64,000 nucleotides of DNA from positions 1,364,001-1,428,000 of the forward strand of contig WBMQ01000005.1 of assembly GCA_016630905.1 (NCBI GenBank), written 5' to 3'. Origin of the DNA: Capillidium heterosporum. Its lineage: Eukaryota > Entomophthoromycota > Entomophthoromycetes > Entomophthorales > Capillidiaceae. A program made the position numbers and the translations under genes. The notes below the pieces were generated by a model. That model was not told the DNA's origin. It saw nothing but the letters and a program-made list of their open reading frames with translations, and did not search any database. Below, in pieces: positions 22,765 through 34,005 of the stretch. Within the stretch, counting starts at the first letter, position 1. Each line of letters opens with the position of its first letter.

Positions 22765-23895
22765 ATGAGCCTGAGTATCGCAAGCATCCTCACATTTCTT
22801 GTGAAGATCTACTTCGCCTTAGACCTACCTTCTTGCGACAAAAAGAACCTCCGATTCTGCAAGAGTAGCAAGAATCTCAGACAAAACAATGTTAGACGTT
22901 ACTTCGCGCCCACCAAAAAACTCAACTCGAGCAACCGACGGACAACTTGGGGCCAGTACATCGATCAAAACGAGACTACTCACACCTTAAACCTAATCCA
23001 ACCTTTCATATTCCTAGTTTTGCACCGATTTTTCCTCTACATGGTCGAAAAGAAGCTACAGGGTATTGATCTTAGAGTAACCATACCTTACTTGGATTGT
23101 ACCTGTAGCTCAGGGAATATCAACACGAATTTTACACTTTCTGACAGGTTGTTGGATGGACCTTCAAGGAGCAATAGCATATACATATCTAACAGTTAAT
23201 TTTTAAACTTCAAAATGAGAGTTTCAAAAGAAAGGTGGGGACTTTTACGTCACCCGCAACATCAAGTTCGAAGGCAACTTTTATACCTTCAAGGACATCG
23301 ATAACATCCTCAGCTACAAGTCCATCTGTGAGTTCACAAGTTTGGGGTTCACCCACAACCAAATTTACATCAAAATTGAAAGGATTATGAAAGCCTTAAT
23401 TTCATTCAGTAATCATCAATTCTTTCACTATGCTTTTATAAATAAACTGTGGTTTAACAAGCAGAATCGTAACTTTGATGCTTCAGCTACCTATCTCACC
23501 TCACTATCCAGTTTTATACTTCCTTGGGATGTATCTGTTAAAAAAGCAACCAACTCTTTGAATATATTGTGTATCGTTTACAAAGAGAGTTTCAAGTGGA
23601 TTTCTATTAGATTCTCACTTGTTTCAATCATGATAATGTTATTTTCGACAAGTATATCCAGCCTAAGAACATTATCAACTCTAAGTTACTGGACAAATAG
23701 GATGAAGAGTACGTCAAGAAAAGATTTTTGGATACTAGCAGTAACCAGAAAGTTGCTTGTAACTTGGTGAAGGTATCCGAGCTGATTGTTTGCGAGCATT
23801 TGGATATGATGGGATACGGTTAAGCTATGATTTGTAAAGCTTGATACATGCATACTTTGGTTATCAATTTGGTTAACCAGAAATTGACCTTCTAA
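22765..23895 (+). pseudogene. Degenerate tyrosinase gene
   Basis: The stretch is colinear with the tyrosinase genes on both sides, from a start-like ATG 22765 (MSLSIASIL) through ALDLPSCDKKNLRF, TTWGQYID, HRFFLYMVEKKLQGIDLRVTIPYLD, a region corresponding to the CuB site (SNHQFFHYAFINKLWFNKQNRN) and a terminal LTF stop at 23893-23895. It is broken: the first frame stops at 23197-23199, later parts fall in other frames, and further stops occur near the 3' end. Ligand positions have also decayed: the residue equivalent to CuA His69 is missing and the CuB HH pair has become HY. Unlike the single-base shifts elsewhere in the window, the many substitutions at conserved sites and lower GC show real decay. 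It was probably a working secreted tyrosinase duplicated from the same ancestor. Confidence 0.88.
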
Positions 23896-25628
23896 GCTAA
23901 TATCAAAACTAATGATATTTTTAAAATTTTATATAATTAGCATCTCCTTTGCTTTATTTTTAGAATAGATTGATTGCTGAACTATCGGACTATCCACTAA
24001 CTTTTATATCGAATCCATTTATTTATTAGTCCAAATCTAAATAGTGAAGGACATAACTCAACCACTGGCTTTATAGATATTTGTCTATAGATGCGCTATC
24101 AAAGGCTTTATCAGCCAAATAGCTGATATTTGAAAACTGTAGTTCTTTATAACAATATGTTCAATAAGGTATCTAAAGATATATACATAAATTTTTAACT
24201 TTGGAGATCCAGTAAGATTTCATATAGTGATTTTAGCTAATTAGTAATGCCTACTCTCACTTTAAAGGCTCCAATATTGACACTAAAATCTTTGCCTATT
24301 TTCAAAAATTTGAAGTTATACGCTAAAGAATTGGCAACTGTAATTGACCTATGTATATCTCAGATTTAAAGATGTAAAATAGATGAAAAATACACTTCAA
24401 TATAGTGTAAATGTACATACAGTAAGTGCTATTTGGGTATAGAGCTTAATAGTTAGATCAACCATTATCGTATATTTGCTTACTATTCCCTTGTATAAAT
24501 TCAACCTATAATTTAATCTGAATGCTATATAAGGAAGATTGTAAAATAGATGGTAGTGTATTATTTTATATAAAATTTATATATAATATGGTGGTGAAAT
24601 TCTTTAAAACTATATATTATAGATAAATTTGTGAGACAAACTATCTAATAAAACTCGAAATTTCGGTTTGATACTAGGGATAAACCCCAAAAAAGTTGAC
24701 TTGAAAATGGCATACTAATAACAGCGATGTTTATACAGGCCACCTTTTACTTTACCCAGTGCTATAAAACCAGTCTAATTTTATCTCATAAGCTTGTATT
24801 GAATCAGGGAGCAGCATCTTTTGGATAGCCAGTGAGAGTATAGCGGAACCCACATCAACTCAAGTATATCTATTATAAAATTAGGCCGCATTTTTAGAGA
24901 ACAAGTATCTCATACAACCTGGGCCAAAAAAGTAGTGTAATGAACTCATTTCAATTTGGCACTAATTATACTGAATCACCGCGACCTAAACTAATATACA
25001 ACCTGTATGCAGCTGGGTACTTTTAACGAATTAGGCGGTGTTTTCCAGACCACCTTCAAATACTAGCTTACATAGCAGTAAATTTGGTAGATCTGTTGAT
25101 CCAAACCCTTCATTTGAAAAGCAGTTCTATATTTAAAATGGCAATAGGCACTGGATACTGATAAACCTATAGTTGAAGTACGGGTCCTCCGAAAATTTTG
25201 AACAGGAAAATATATTTTCAATGAGGCCTATATTCAAATTCTTTTATCAACTACTCTATAGCCATATGCCTCATAACAATCAATGAACCAGCAATATTAA
25301 CTGATGGATTCACTGAACAAAATTACATCCATGTCTTTATTCAAAAAGAGATAACTTCGGTAATTGCGAGCAGTAGGAGTATTCCTTTAGCCTCAATAAT
25401 TGACTGGATAGTAAACCGGTTGGATCATACCTCTGGATCTTATATTAATAGCTTGGTAAATCCTATTTTAGAGTATATCTCTAAAAAAGTTAATATAGAT
25501 TCTATTTATAAGTGTTAGTATGAGTTTCACCTCGACGTATATAAAGTGAATACTCTACTTGAAAAATCCTTGTAGTGGTCCCAATAGCTCATCAAATTTG
25601 AGTAGCATACCTAATAAGCAATCCTTCC
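23896..25628. other. AT-rich intergenic stretch upstream of tyrosinase 3
   Basis: About 1.7 kb with no coding frame I can support. It ends in a promoter-like region with a good TATA box (listed separately). Confidence 0.4.
25538..25546 (+). promoter_or_regulatory. TATA box candidate for tyrosinase 3
   Basis: TATATAAAG lies 83 bases before the ATG at 25629 in the right orientation and at a plausible distance for a short 5' leader. No comparably placed, equally good match was noticed before tyrosinase 1. Confidence 0.5.
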
Positions 25629-26795
25629 ATGCACTTTAACATTTCAACTATCATCGCACTTCTTCTAGGAACCCACCTAGCTTTGAACCTATCGGTTTGT
25701 GATGACAAGAACCCCCGATTCCGTAAAAACATCAAGGACCTCCGACCCGACGAGATTGAACGTTATTTCAATGCTGTCAAGCAGCTCAACTCAGGAAGTC
25801 GACCTACGACCTGGGACAAGTACATCGAGAAGCACATTGACCAGTATTTGAAAGCCCATACCTTGACTAAAGAAACTCCCCCCATGTTCCTAGTCTGGCA
25901 TCGACTATACCTATATTTCATGGAGAAGGAGCTGCAGAAGATAGATCCCAGAGTCACTATACCCTACTGGGACTGGACTCGCAACCACACCGACTTCCAC
26001 AACGATGTTGCCTTCACTGATAGGTTGTTTGGCGGTCCAGGCAGGGAGGGAAACTCCAAGGTTGACAAATTCTGTGTCAAGAACGGTCAGTTTAAGGATT
26101 TTAGGGTGGGAATTACTAGCGGGAATCAAAAAGGTAACTTTTGCCTCGAACGCCAGGATCAGTTCAAATGCAATTTGCACGGCCACGACGACATTGAAAT
26201 CATGCTCAACAAGGAGACGATCAATGAGTTTGCTAGATTTGAAGTTATGGGCCACGCTTTGATTCACAATTGCATCGGCCGCACTTTCAGCTACCATGCA
26301 TCCCCCGGAGACCCTTTATTCTACTCACATCACGCCTTTGTCGATAAATTGTGGTTTGATTGGCAGAATCGCAACACTAAGAGGGCTGTAGACTATCCAA
26401 TCGACCTTTCAGTCCGTATTCCGCCCTGGGACGTGCCTATCCGTCAGGTCGTTGATCCCTTTGACCGATTGTGTGTCATTTACAAACAGGAGAATTTCGG
26501 GTGGGAGCGTACTAAACCCAACTCCCGTTCCGCTTCTCAAGAGATAGAAGTGGAAAAGTATGTCAAACCTCAAAATACCACCGATTCTAAGCTGCTGGAA
26601 AAGTATGACGAGGAGTATGTCAAAGGTGGTATTTTGGAGATGACACGCTCCGGTGCAAAATCGATCAAGGTACCCGACCTCGTACCTGGCGACTATTTGG
26701 AGAAGATGGGTTACGATAGAGCTATGGTGCGTGAAGCTGAGCGTAGGCACGCCTTGGACATTGCCGAATTGAACTGGCAGTCTATGTTCGAATAA
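25629..26795 (+). CDS. Secreted tyrosinase (type-3 copper oxidase), second intact copy
   Basis: Intronless, 388 residues, colinear with the gene at 20527. Signal peptide about residues 1-19, mature part starting near NLSVCDDKNPRFRKN. CuA ligands His69, His77 and His91 (FLVWHRLYLYFMEK), then RVTIPYWDWTRNH; CuB ligands His209 and His213 (MGHALIHNCIG) and the FYSHHAFVDKLWFDWQNRN block (His234/235). The insertion around GREGNSKVDKF and the LHGHDDIEIML segment differ from the first copy. The strong conservation of core motifs with divergence in surface loops suggests both are functional and perhaps differ in substrate access. The predicted role is oxidation of phenolics outside the cell. A TATA box sits 83 bases upstream of the start. 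Confidence 0.93.
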   Translation: MHFNISTIIALLLGTHLALNLSVCDDKNPRFRKNIKDLRPDEIERYFNAVKQLNSGSRPTTWDKYIEKHIDQYLKAHTLTKETPPMFLVWHRLYLYFMEKELQKIDPRVTIPYWDWTRNHTDFHNDVAFTDRLFGGPGREGNSKVDKFCVKNGQFKDFRVGITSGNQKGNFCLERQDQFKCNLHGHDDIEIMLNKETINEFARFEVMGHALIHNCIGRTFSYHASPGDPLFYSHHAFVDKLWFDWQNRNTKRAVDYPIDLSVRIPPWDVPIRQVVDPFDRLCVIYKQENFGWERTKPNSRSASQEIEVEKYVKPQNTTDSKLLEKYDEEYVKGGILEMTRSGAKSIKVPDLVPGDYLEKMGYDRAMVREAERRHALDIAELNWQSMFE

Positions 26796-27377
26796 AGCTC
26801 ATTATATCGATGACGAAGTGCTTCAATAGGGATGGATTACGGTGAATTTCCTTACAATAAAACATTCGATATTTTATGTTTATTATTTATGATATAATAT
26901 TTTAGTTTAACCCACCACAGTTGCATCACATATTTTTATTATATATAAAAGTATAAATTGTAGTATAAATTTGTAGGTATATAAGTTTTTCTTCAAGTAG
27001 TTAAATTAATAGCGCCCAGACTGGCATACGATTTATAAGTTACAGCAATCAGTGAATAGTTTAACTGATCAAAGTAAAATCTATCAAAGGATTTCATAGT
27101 GTATATTGGCTCATGCGACAGCTTATCTCCCATCCACTACCTGAAATAAAAAAATGTGATAACTCTCCGCTTGAAGTAAAAATCTTTATCCTCTATATAA
27201 TCTCTCTCTAAGTTTATCCTATAAGACTATTTATTTCAACTGGAAACCAAAGTACTTGGTCCAGATAAAACTGTATTCAAGACTTCAAACAAAAATCGAA
27301 AAGAACAAGCCATACTATAAGTTAAAAATATAGTGGATATATACCACTAAAACAAACCCGACAAAACTTTATTGTAG
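26796..27377. other. Convergent spacer (tyrosinase 3 / EIPR1)
   Basis: AT-rich; probably the 3' ends and polyadenylation regions of both flanking genes. No coding frame supported. Confidence 0.4.
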
Positions 27378-28756
27378 CTACAGTAGAATCCTATATCTCT
27401 CTCTATCATCCAATCTGTTGAAACAGAGAATCCCATCCCATGCCAAGCTGGCAAAGTACCAAGGGTTGTCGGTACACCACAATGTTCGGTACGAAGTTTC
27501 CTGATTTTTATCAGTGGTTTGAACCAACCGATGGGAGTTTGATTCCTTATCATTATCTCTCTGGTCTTTGGAACTTGAAATCGGTGGTGAAGTAAGAATC
27601 GGAGGAGGGGGTGGTGGGTTAGCCGCCATAAAGTCGACAGCGTTAACTTTTAAAGATTTGTCGCTAGACGAAGTTAAGATGAGGTGGTCGTACCTAGGGT
27701 GGAATTTGGTGTTGTAAATCCTGAAGGTTTTTATGCATAAGTAAAAATATATAAAATAATGATTACCAATGGTTATGAGGTGTAAAGGAGTACATATCTT
27801 TATCTAGCTTTCGTAAATCAAAGTACCTTACTTTTCCAAGTTTATCTCCAACTACAAACTTGTAGGCCATGTTGGAATTTAAATCCCCACATAGCTGTAA
27901 ATTCTCATTACTCGTCTGAAGTTGGTACTTTGGTTTATCTTGGCGTAGGTCGTACCCAATAACCGAGTTTGTAGTAGTTAGGTGTAATTGGTCCTTCTGT
28001 AGACTAATTTCTACGACTCTTGATGGATTGGGTAGTTCGTAGCTTCTACTTATCTGTTAAAATAGTCTAAAGTTAACTAATTTAGATCTAAGGCTGCTTA
28101 CCGTAAAGCTTGTTAAAGTTGAGTTCACATTCAATATATCTACTGAGCTGTTTGTAACTGCCACTATATTGTTTAAATTTGTAGTGTCTTTGTTCCAAAG
28201 TATACTAAAGAGGGCTACATTAACACACATATTGCTTATACTTACTTTGAATAACTCTTTTCGGTCGCCAGTAGGTAGCTGACTTTTGCATTGGTACTCT
28301 TGTTATTGTTTGTTTGTAAGTTTATATCGTTAAGTTGAACTAAACTCGTTGCATTCTTTATCTTACCCAACTTGTCAATCTCCTACATGTAACAGACAAA
28401 ATTAATTTATTGATAGGAAAAACCATTACTTTAGTAACAACTAGAACCAAACTTTGATCGGTAGGACAGCTTTGAACCTGAGAAACCTGCCCTTTGATGT
28501 TAAACTTTTGACTGTTGACTTTCAAATCATCTAAATCGAAATTTATAAGGTGGAGTTGGTTAAACTGTGAGTTTGGACAACTAGTCCCTACAATGAAGGT
28601 GGAGTTGGTTGAACTGGTTGTTTGCTGCACCGAACATAAGCTTCTACTCTAAAATTAAAAAGAGACAGTTATGATGCATTAGAAAAATAAAAGCTATAAA
28701 AAGATTTTTGTTACCTGTAGGCTCGTATTGTAGGTTAGTTGTGCATCTGAATCCAT
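27378..28756 (-). CDS. EIPR1: EARP/GARP-interacting WD40 protein EIPR1 (TSSC1) homologue
   Basis: Six exons on the minus strand: 28756-28715, 28648-28430, 28382-28246, 28204-28102, 28053-27767 and 27720-27378, 376 residues, all junctions in phase. The N-terminal blade gives STFIVGTSCPNSQFNQLHLI-NFD and GQVSQVQSCPTDQSLVLVV, matching the TSSC1/EIPR1 first repeat; later blades give GKVRYFDLRKLD and YNTKFHPRYDHLILTSSSDK. The last blade is interrupted by a low-complexity polar insert rich in Pro, Ser, Lys and Asn, as in animal EIPR1, before DNPWYFASLAWDGILCFNRL and the terminal ILL. In animals EIPR1 binds the EARP and GARP tethering complexes for endosomal recycling and dense-core vesicle traffic. 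Fungal function is inferred from the family. I know of no clear counterpart in budding yeast. Confidence 0.85.
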
Positions 28757-29130
28757 ACTAAAATTCCGATAGGTAAGAATGGTATTTTGGCAAAAGTGAT
28801 GTGAGTATGTAAGTTTTAATCTATGACGAAACTTTTGAATTGGTATTCCAAAAGATATATTCAAATGGTAGAATAAAAGCCAGAATGAATTTATATCATT
28901 TATAGCTCTTCTAACATATAGAAGATTTATATCATGAGCCTACATATTTCTATAAATATTATATATAAAACACACATATATGTAGCTTTGTCAAAGGAGA
29001 TTATTGTTTTAAAAAACTCTTATAAATCTCCAGTTTAATGGTAAAGTTAATAATTAAAACCTATATAATTACTATAAAATGTAACACATAAGAGAAAATA
29101 AACTATATATGAAGCTAAACTTTAGAATCA
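28757..29130. other. Spacer between EIPR1 and ABCC transporter 1
   Basis: About 370 AT-rich bases that should hold the EIPR1 promoter and the 3' end of the ABC gene (both minus strand). Nothing specific seen. Confidence 0.4.
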
Positions 29131-32100
29131 TTATACTCTTTGACTAACAGCTTCTTTCAAAGCTTCCAACTCCCCAGATCTCTCACATAGACCATAGAAC
29201 ATAGAGCTTCCATCCTCCAACAGCTTCCTAGGACTATCGAATTCACAGACGGTACCCTTATCTAGAACGACGACTCTATCGTAGTCAATGATGGTGCGTA
29301 GCCTATGGGCGATACAGATCAGGGTACAGGAGGAGAAGGAGTTCCGGATGGTGGTCTGGATCTTGGCATCGGTATCGTAGTCCACTGAAGCGGTGGCTAT
29401 TAAGTGGGTTAGTATCAATCGGCTGATGTAAAAGTAAAAGTACCTTCGTCCATGACAATGACTTTGGACTGTCTCAAAAGTGCTCTTGCCAGTGCTAGTA
29501 GCTGGCGTTGCCCATGGGAGAAGTTCTTGCCGTTTTCGGTGACTGCCTGGTCCAAGCTGGTGATCGCTTCACTACCACTATCTTCACTGGCATCACTTGG
29601 AAGAGCTTGGGACTGCTCGTTGATGAGGTAGACTTGTTTGAGAACCTTCCACAGCCGGGTGTCATCGTAGGAGTTGAAGGGATCTAAGTTGGATCGGACG
29701 GTTCCAGAGAATAGGATGGCGTCTTGGGGGATGATCGTGAGGTTGGATCGGAGATCCTTGAGTCCGATGTTGGCAATGTTGATGCCATCGATGGTTATGG
29801 AGCCAGCTTCAGCTTCCAAGAAGCGGAAGAGGGCTAACGTCAAGGTTGATTTCCCAGCACCTAGAAATCGGAATGAGAGATGAAACAAATAGCTGGAAAT
29901 ACCTGTACGACCGACTATACCAACTCGCTCACCACCTTTGATGTCGATGCTTATACCGTTAATTACTGGGTCGCTAGTTGGGGAGTAGCGTAATACCAGA
30001 TCTTTAATCTGGACGTTACCAGCAGAAGGCCACTAAACAAAACTTAATAAAGCCATTTTTAAAATAAACCTACGTTCTGTGGTGGTCTATGTCCTTCGAT
30101 AACAGCTGGTGGCTCAGAGGGCATATCTATATACTCCTGAACTCGCTCTATCGAATTCATATTTGTTTCCAAGGAGGTATAAAATCTCGCGATCCACTAG
30201 AAAATAAATAAGATAAAGTATACTAGTAAAAATTACCAGCACATGTGCTGAAAAGTTAAGCGCGTAGGTGAAGGCTAAACCCATGAAACTTGGATTCAGA
30301 TGCTCCCTTAAGGCCATCAGAAGGATACCAGTAGTCAAAGTAACTAGACTACTGGTGAGATCCGACCTTATAACTAACCATTGGTTAGCAACCCACCGAT
30401 AGAATTCAGCACTGTAGTATAAATCGAGGATATGGTAGTTTGTAGCTTGAAAACGTAACATATGTCCGAATGCTCGTATGGTAACAGCACCCTGAACCGT
30501 TTCATCACAATGGGCGAATATTGGTGATCTCGTAACTGATTGGTTGCGTCTGAGCTCTCGGCCTCCAGGTAGATAGTAAACGATAATCCTGACAAATAAG
30601 AGGACAACGATGACACCAATGATTAGGAACTGCGGAACAATGTAAGCGATCATAAGTAGTATAAATATCGAAGCCAAAAGCTCACGTAGGAGGGTTGTTG
30701 CTTTTGTCATCAAAATTTCATCTATAGCTAGGAAATCTTGGCTGAATCGATTGATTATACGACCTACTGGTGTCGAATCGAAGAATCGGATTGGAGCTCG
30801 AAGTATACTGCTGAGAAGTGCGTCATGTAACAACTTTGATGCGTTCAGCGAACCCCAGTACCCATAGCAGCTAACAAAAACTATACTGAGCATATTCAAG
30901 ATGATTAAATATATATATATGTTGATAATCCAGTTCAGATAGTCAGATGAGACATTGGTCTTATTAAATGAAATCGCACTTGGTAAATAGTTGCCATAAA
31001 CGAGGCTTTTTCCTAGTGAGGTGACGAACTCATCTAAAGATGAAATATCTCCTTCAACCCACTTTTTGATCCAAAGATCCAACGCTAGGGGAAGAATTTG
31101 ATAAATTATAAAAGCCAATACGAATCCCAACCAAAATATTAGACCACCAGAAGCACTAAAATAGCTTCGATAGGTATCTAAAGTAACCGCTCCTTTGGCA
31201 CGAGCTTCCTCTTCGACCAATTTCTCGGCAACCTTAGGCTCCAACTCCAAGGATTGTTTGTCTGTTGGATTTTCTTGAGCCAATTCAACAGCTTCATTTA
31301 CGCTTTCTTCAACGGTACTGGAGTTTTCCAGCTCTTGTTGAAATTCGGGGTGTGACTTAACTTCGTCGTACGCCCCTTTAACAGCAACGCTGCCCTGTGA
31401 GTTGAGGGCTACGATGTAGTCAGCTTTGCTCACAGTTAGGGAGATGTTGTGAGTCACCAGGATTCTCGTACGATTCTTCATCAATGGCCCAGTAATACAT
31501 TCGTGGAACAAGTACTTGGCTGTATGGGCATCGACAGCCGATAAACAATCGTCCAGAATGATGTGAGAGGCGCTACTGTACACAGCTCGAGCGAGAGCAA
31601 CCCTTTGCTTCTGCCCTCCAGACAAGGTGATGCCCTTCTCTCCGATTTCAGTCATATCCCCATCCTTCAGCATTTTGAAATCTGGGAGCAGTGCACAGGC
31701 GGTAATGACATCTTGGTATCTATTGGCATCGAAGGGTTCACCGAACAGGATGTTGTTCTTTATGGTGTCTTGCTGAAGCCAGGCGGTCTGGGCTACATAG
31801 GCGACACCACCACTACTGTTGATATAGTCGGATGCATTGGACTTTAGAGGTAGGTGGACGGATCCCTCAATCAGTGGCATCTCTCCCAACAACCCCATAA
31901 GAAGTGAAGTCTTACCAGATCCGGTAGGTCCTACAATGAGACTGAGTTTATCTGAGGGGAAGCCAATGTCAATATTCTTCAACGTGAAGGCTTCTGATCC
32001 CCAGCTTAAGGTTACATTCTTGAATCCAATGTAATTACCAATTGAAAGATTGGGTGTTGATGGGATATCAGTAGATACATATTCCTCTTGTGAAAGAAAG

Positions 32101-34005
32101 GTATTGACACGGTTAAGAGACACATTCGCTTGGATTAGTGTACTGATCCCATTCGGCAATTTACTCACAGGTTCACGTAGCTGTTTGAATATAATGAGGG
32201 CAGTAAAGGCGACTGCTGGTGTTAGTGTAAACCCAGCTAGCTTGGTGAAGGTGTAAAAAGTTGCAAACGTGATCACCATGGGAAAGCAAAAGAACGTAGC
32301 TGCAAGTGTGACATTTACTAGCATCATTTTTGTCAACGCTACCAGCTCGCTGGCCCGTGCTTCTTGAATCTTACTTTGAAACTGATCTTCCCATGAAAAT
32401 AACTTTATAACTCGTATCGCTTGCAACATTTCATTAACCAACCCTATACGTTTGTCGCTACAAGTCATGAGGTTTGCAGTAGCTTGGTGAAAGTTGACTG
32501 CTATAAGATGGTTGATCGGCATCACTAATATTGTAAAGGCTATTGTGACAACTGCTACCCAGCCTAGAATCAAATAGAGATAATATACGGTGATAACCAA
32601 TTGAATTGGGACGATGTAAATGAAGTTAAACTGGTCAAAAAATTGGGAGACCATCCAGGCATCGACAGCTATCAAATTGATAATCTTTCCGGAATCGAAG
32701 TCACCATCAAAGGTCGTACAACGACACTTAAGCACTTTGGCATATACTTGAGACATAATTATAGACTTTACGCGTATACCGACTCTCATACCGTAATATT
32801 GAGATTGAGAACTGCAGATGGACTTCAGTAGAACTGCCAAGAACATAGAAAATACAAGGACGTAACCGTACTCGCGGTTTGAAAGGTTGAAAGGTGACTT
32901 GGGGCTGGAACTATCTCCTTCCATAAGTAAAAGGAACCTGTGTAAAAGTACTGGGGCCATGAAGTCAAATACAAGCGTTAGGATCGAGAATATAAATTGG
33001 ACAGCAAGTCCCTTCCAGAACAGGGAGATTATTTTATAGCCAAAATAGAGGTTGGTGTTTAATTGAGAATATATGTTGTTTAAATATGCAGCTTGTTCAT
33101 CAAGTCGCATATCCCATATATCTTTTAGCTCAATACTTTTGTTGTAACCTAAATCCAGTAGAGGTTGGATCCATTCGAAAGTGAGAATCGACAAGTAGGT
33201 GCTATAGGGCTCGGGTGAGGGGTAGAGCTTGGAACCTTTGGCTAGCTCACTTAGCTTATAAACCGAACTATTGATCAAAAGAGAGTTCGAAAGGATAAGG
33301 ACATCAAAGACAATGCTCAAGCCACTTAGTAAAACTATAATTAGTGGCAGTGAGAATATGTCATATGATAATATAAGGTGCATGTTATAGCTGTCTAGCA
33401 CCGTCGTAGCAAACGTTAGGGTGCGAATTGTGTAAAGCACTGGTAAATTGCTGCTGTAGACTGAAAGGATATTCAAGTAGCCCCAAAACCCCAAGTTGAC
33501 TAAATAGTGCAGCTGAAACCCGTTGTAGTGCCATTTAAGGGAGCCAAGAACCAATATTATCGTCAACTGATATTTGAGGAACTTAGTCAGCTTCCGGCTG
33601 TACGCATGTAAATCGGCCAAGAATTTCAAAGTTGATTTGGAGATGTTCGTTGTTGGTACGGCTGAGTAGCTTGAACCTTGAGTCGCATTCAAAATTGGCG
33701 TCTCTTCGTTTTCTATATTTTTATGCTCATGTTGATTACGTGCCGATAAGTCCAAGTTTTTTGTAAGGTATAACATCGATAAGGAAACAAATGATATTAG
33801 AATAATAGTCAGCGGTATAATCACTTTTAAAAATCTAATAAACAGTTAGATAAGTTACTAATGCAACACTTACAAAGCATCGTAGCAATATCTATCTGGG
33901 TTATTTGAAGTATCGGACTACCCATACAATAGTTAATAAACTTTGACTTTCAGTAAAGCTTACCCAGTATCCAAATTCTTTATATATATCCCTAATAAAA
34001 CTCAT
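29131..34005 (-). CDS. Full-length ABCC (MRP/YCF1-type) transporter, intact copy
   Basis: Seven exons: 34005-33964, 33917-33874, 33834-30237, 30196-30074, 30032-29903, 29860-29444 and 29396-29131, giving 1539 residues without a break. The start [14 protein letters not shown] is followed by CYDALFLK, a typical ABCC N-terminus. Layout: N-terminal membrane region (TMD0-like), TMD1, NBD1 (Walker [12 protein letters not shown] at about 660, signature [17 protein letters not shown], Walker [13 protein letters not shown]), linker, TMD2, NBD2 (Walker A GRTGAGKSTL across an intron, signature [16 protein letters not shown], Walker B VIVMDEATASVD). NBD1 has Asp in place of the catalytic Glu, normal for ABCC, so only one ATP site is fully active. 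Expected role: export or vacuolar loading of organic anions and conjugates. A mosaic paralogue lies at 58678-63543. Confidence 0.94.
29167..30124 (-). repeat. Shared ABCC tract C, copy 1 (NBD2 with introns)
   Basis: Near-identical to 58711-59667. The tract includes three complete introns, which are also almost identical, so selection on protein sequence cannot explain the match. Confidence 0.88.
31183..32084 (-). repeat. Shared ABCC tract B, copy 1 (NBD1 and linker)
   Basis: Near-identical to 60727-61628 at the same 29,544-base offset, from the sequence encoding [14 protein letters not shown] through NBD1 to [13 protein letters not shown]. The main differences are two single-base indels in the linker in copy 2. 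Confidence 0.85.
33139..33750 (-). repeat. Shared ABCC tract A, copy 1 (N-terminal membrane region)
   Basis: Near-identical to 62683-63294 without length change (constant offset of 29,544 bases); only a few substitutions noticed. It encodes the region from [14 protein letters not shown] to [11 protein letters not shown]. Identity drops abruptly at both ends. Confidence 0.85.

Noticed and set aside
31563-32256. Plus-strand frames over the ABCC NBD1 region (repeated at 61107-61578)
   Set aside because: Antisense shadows that occur twice only because the NBD1 tract itself is duplicated.
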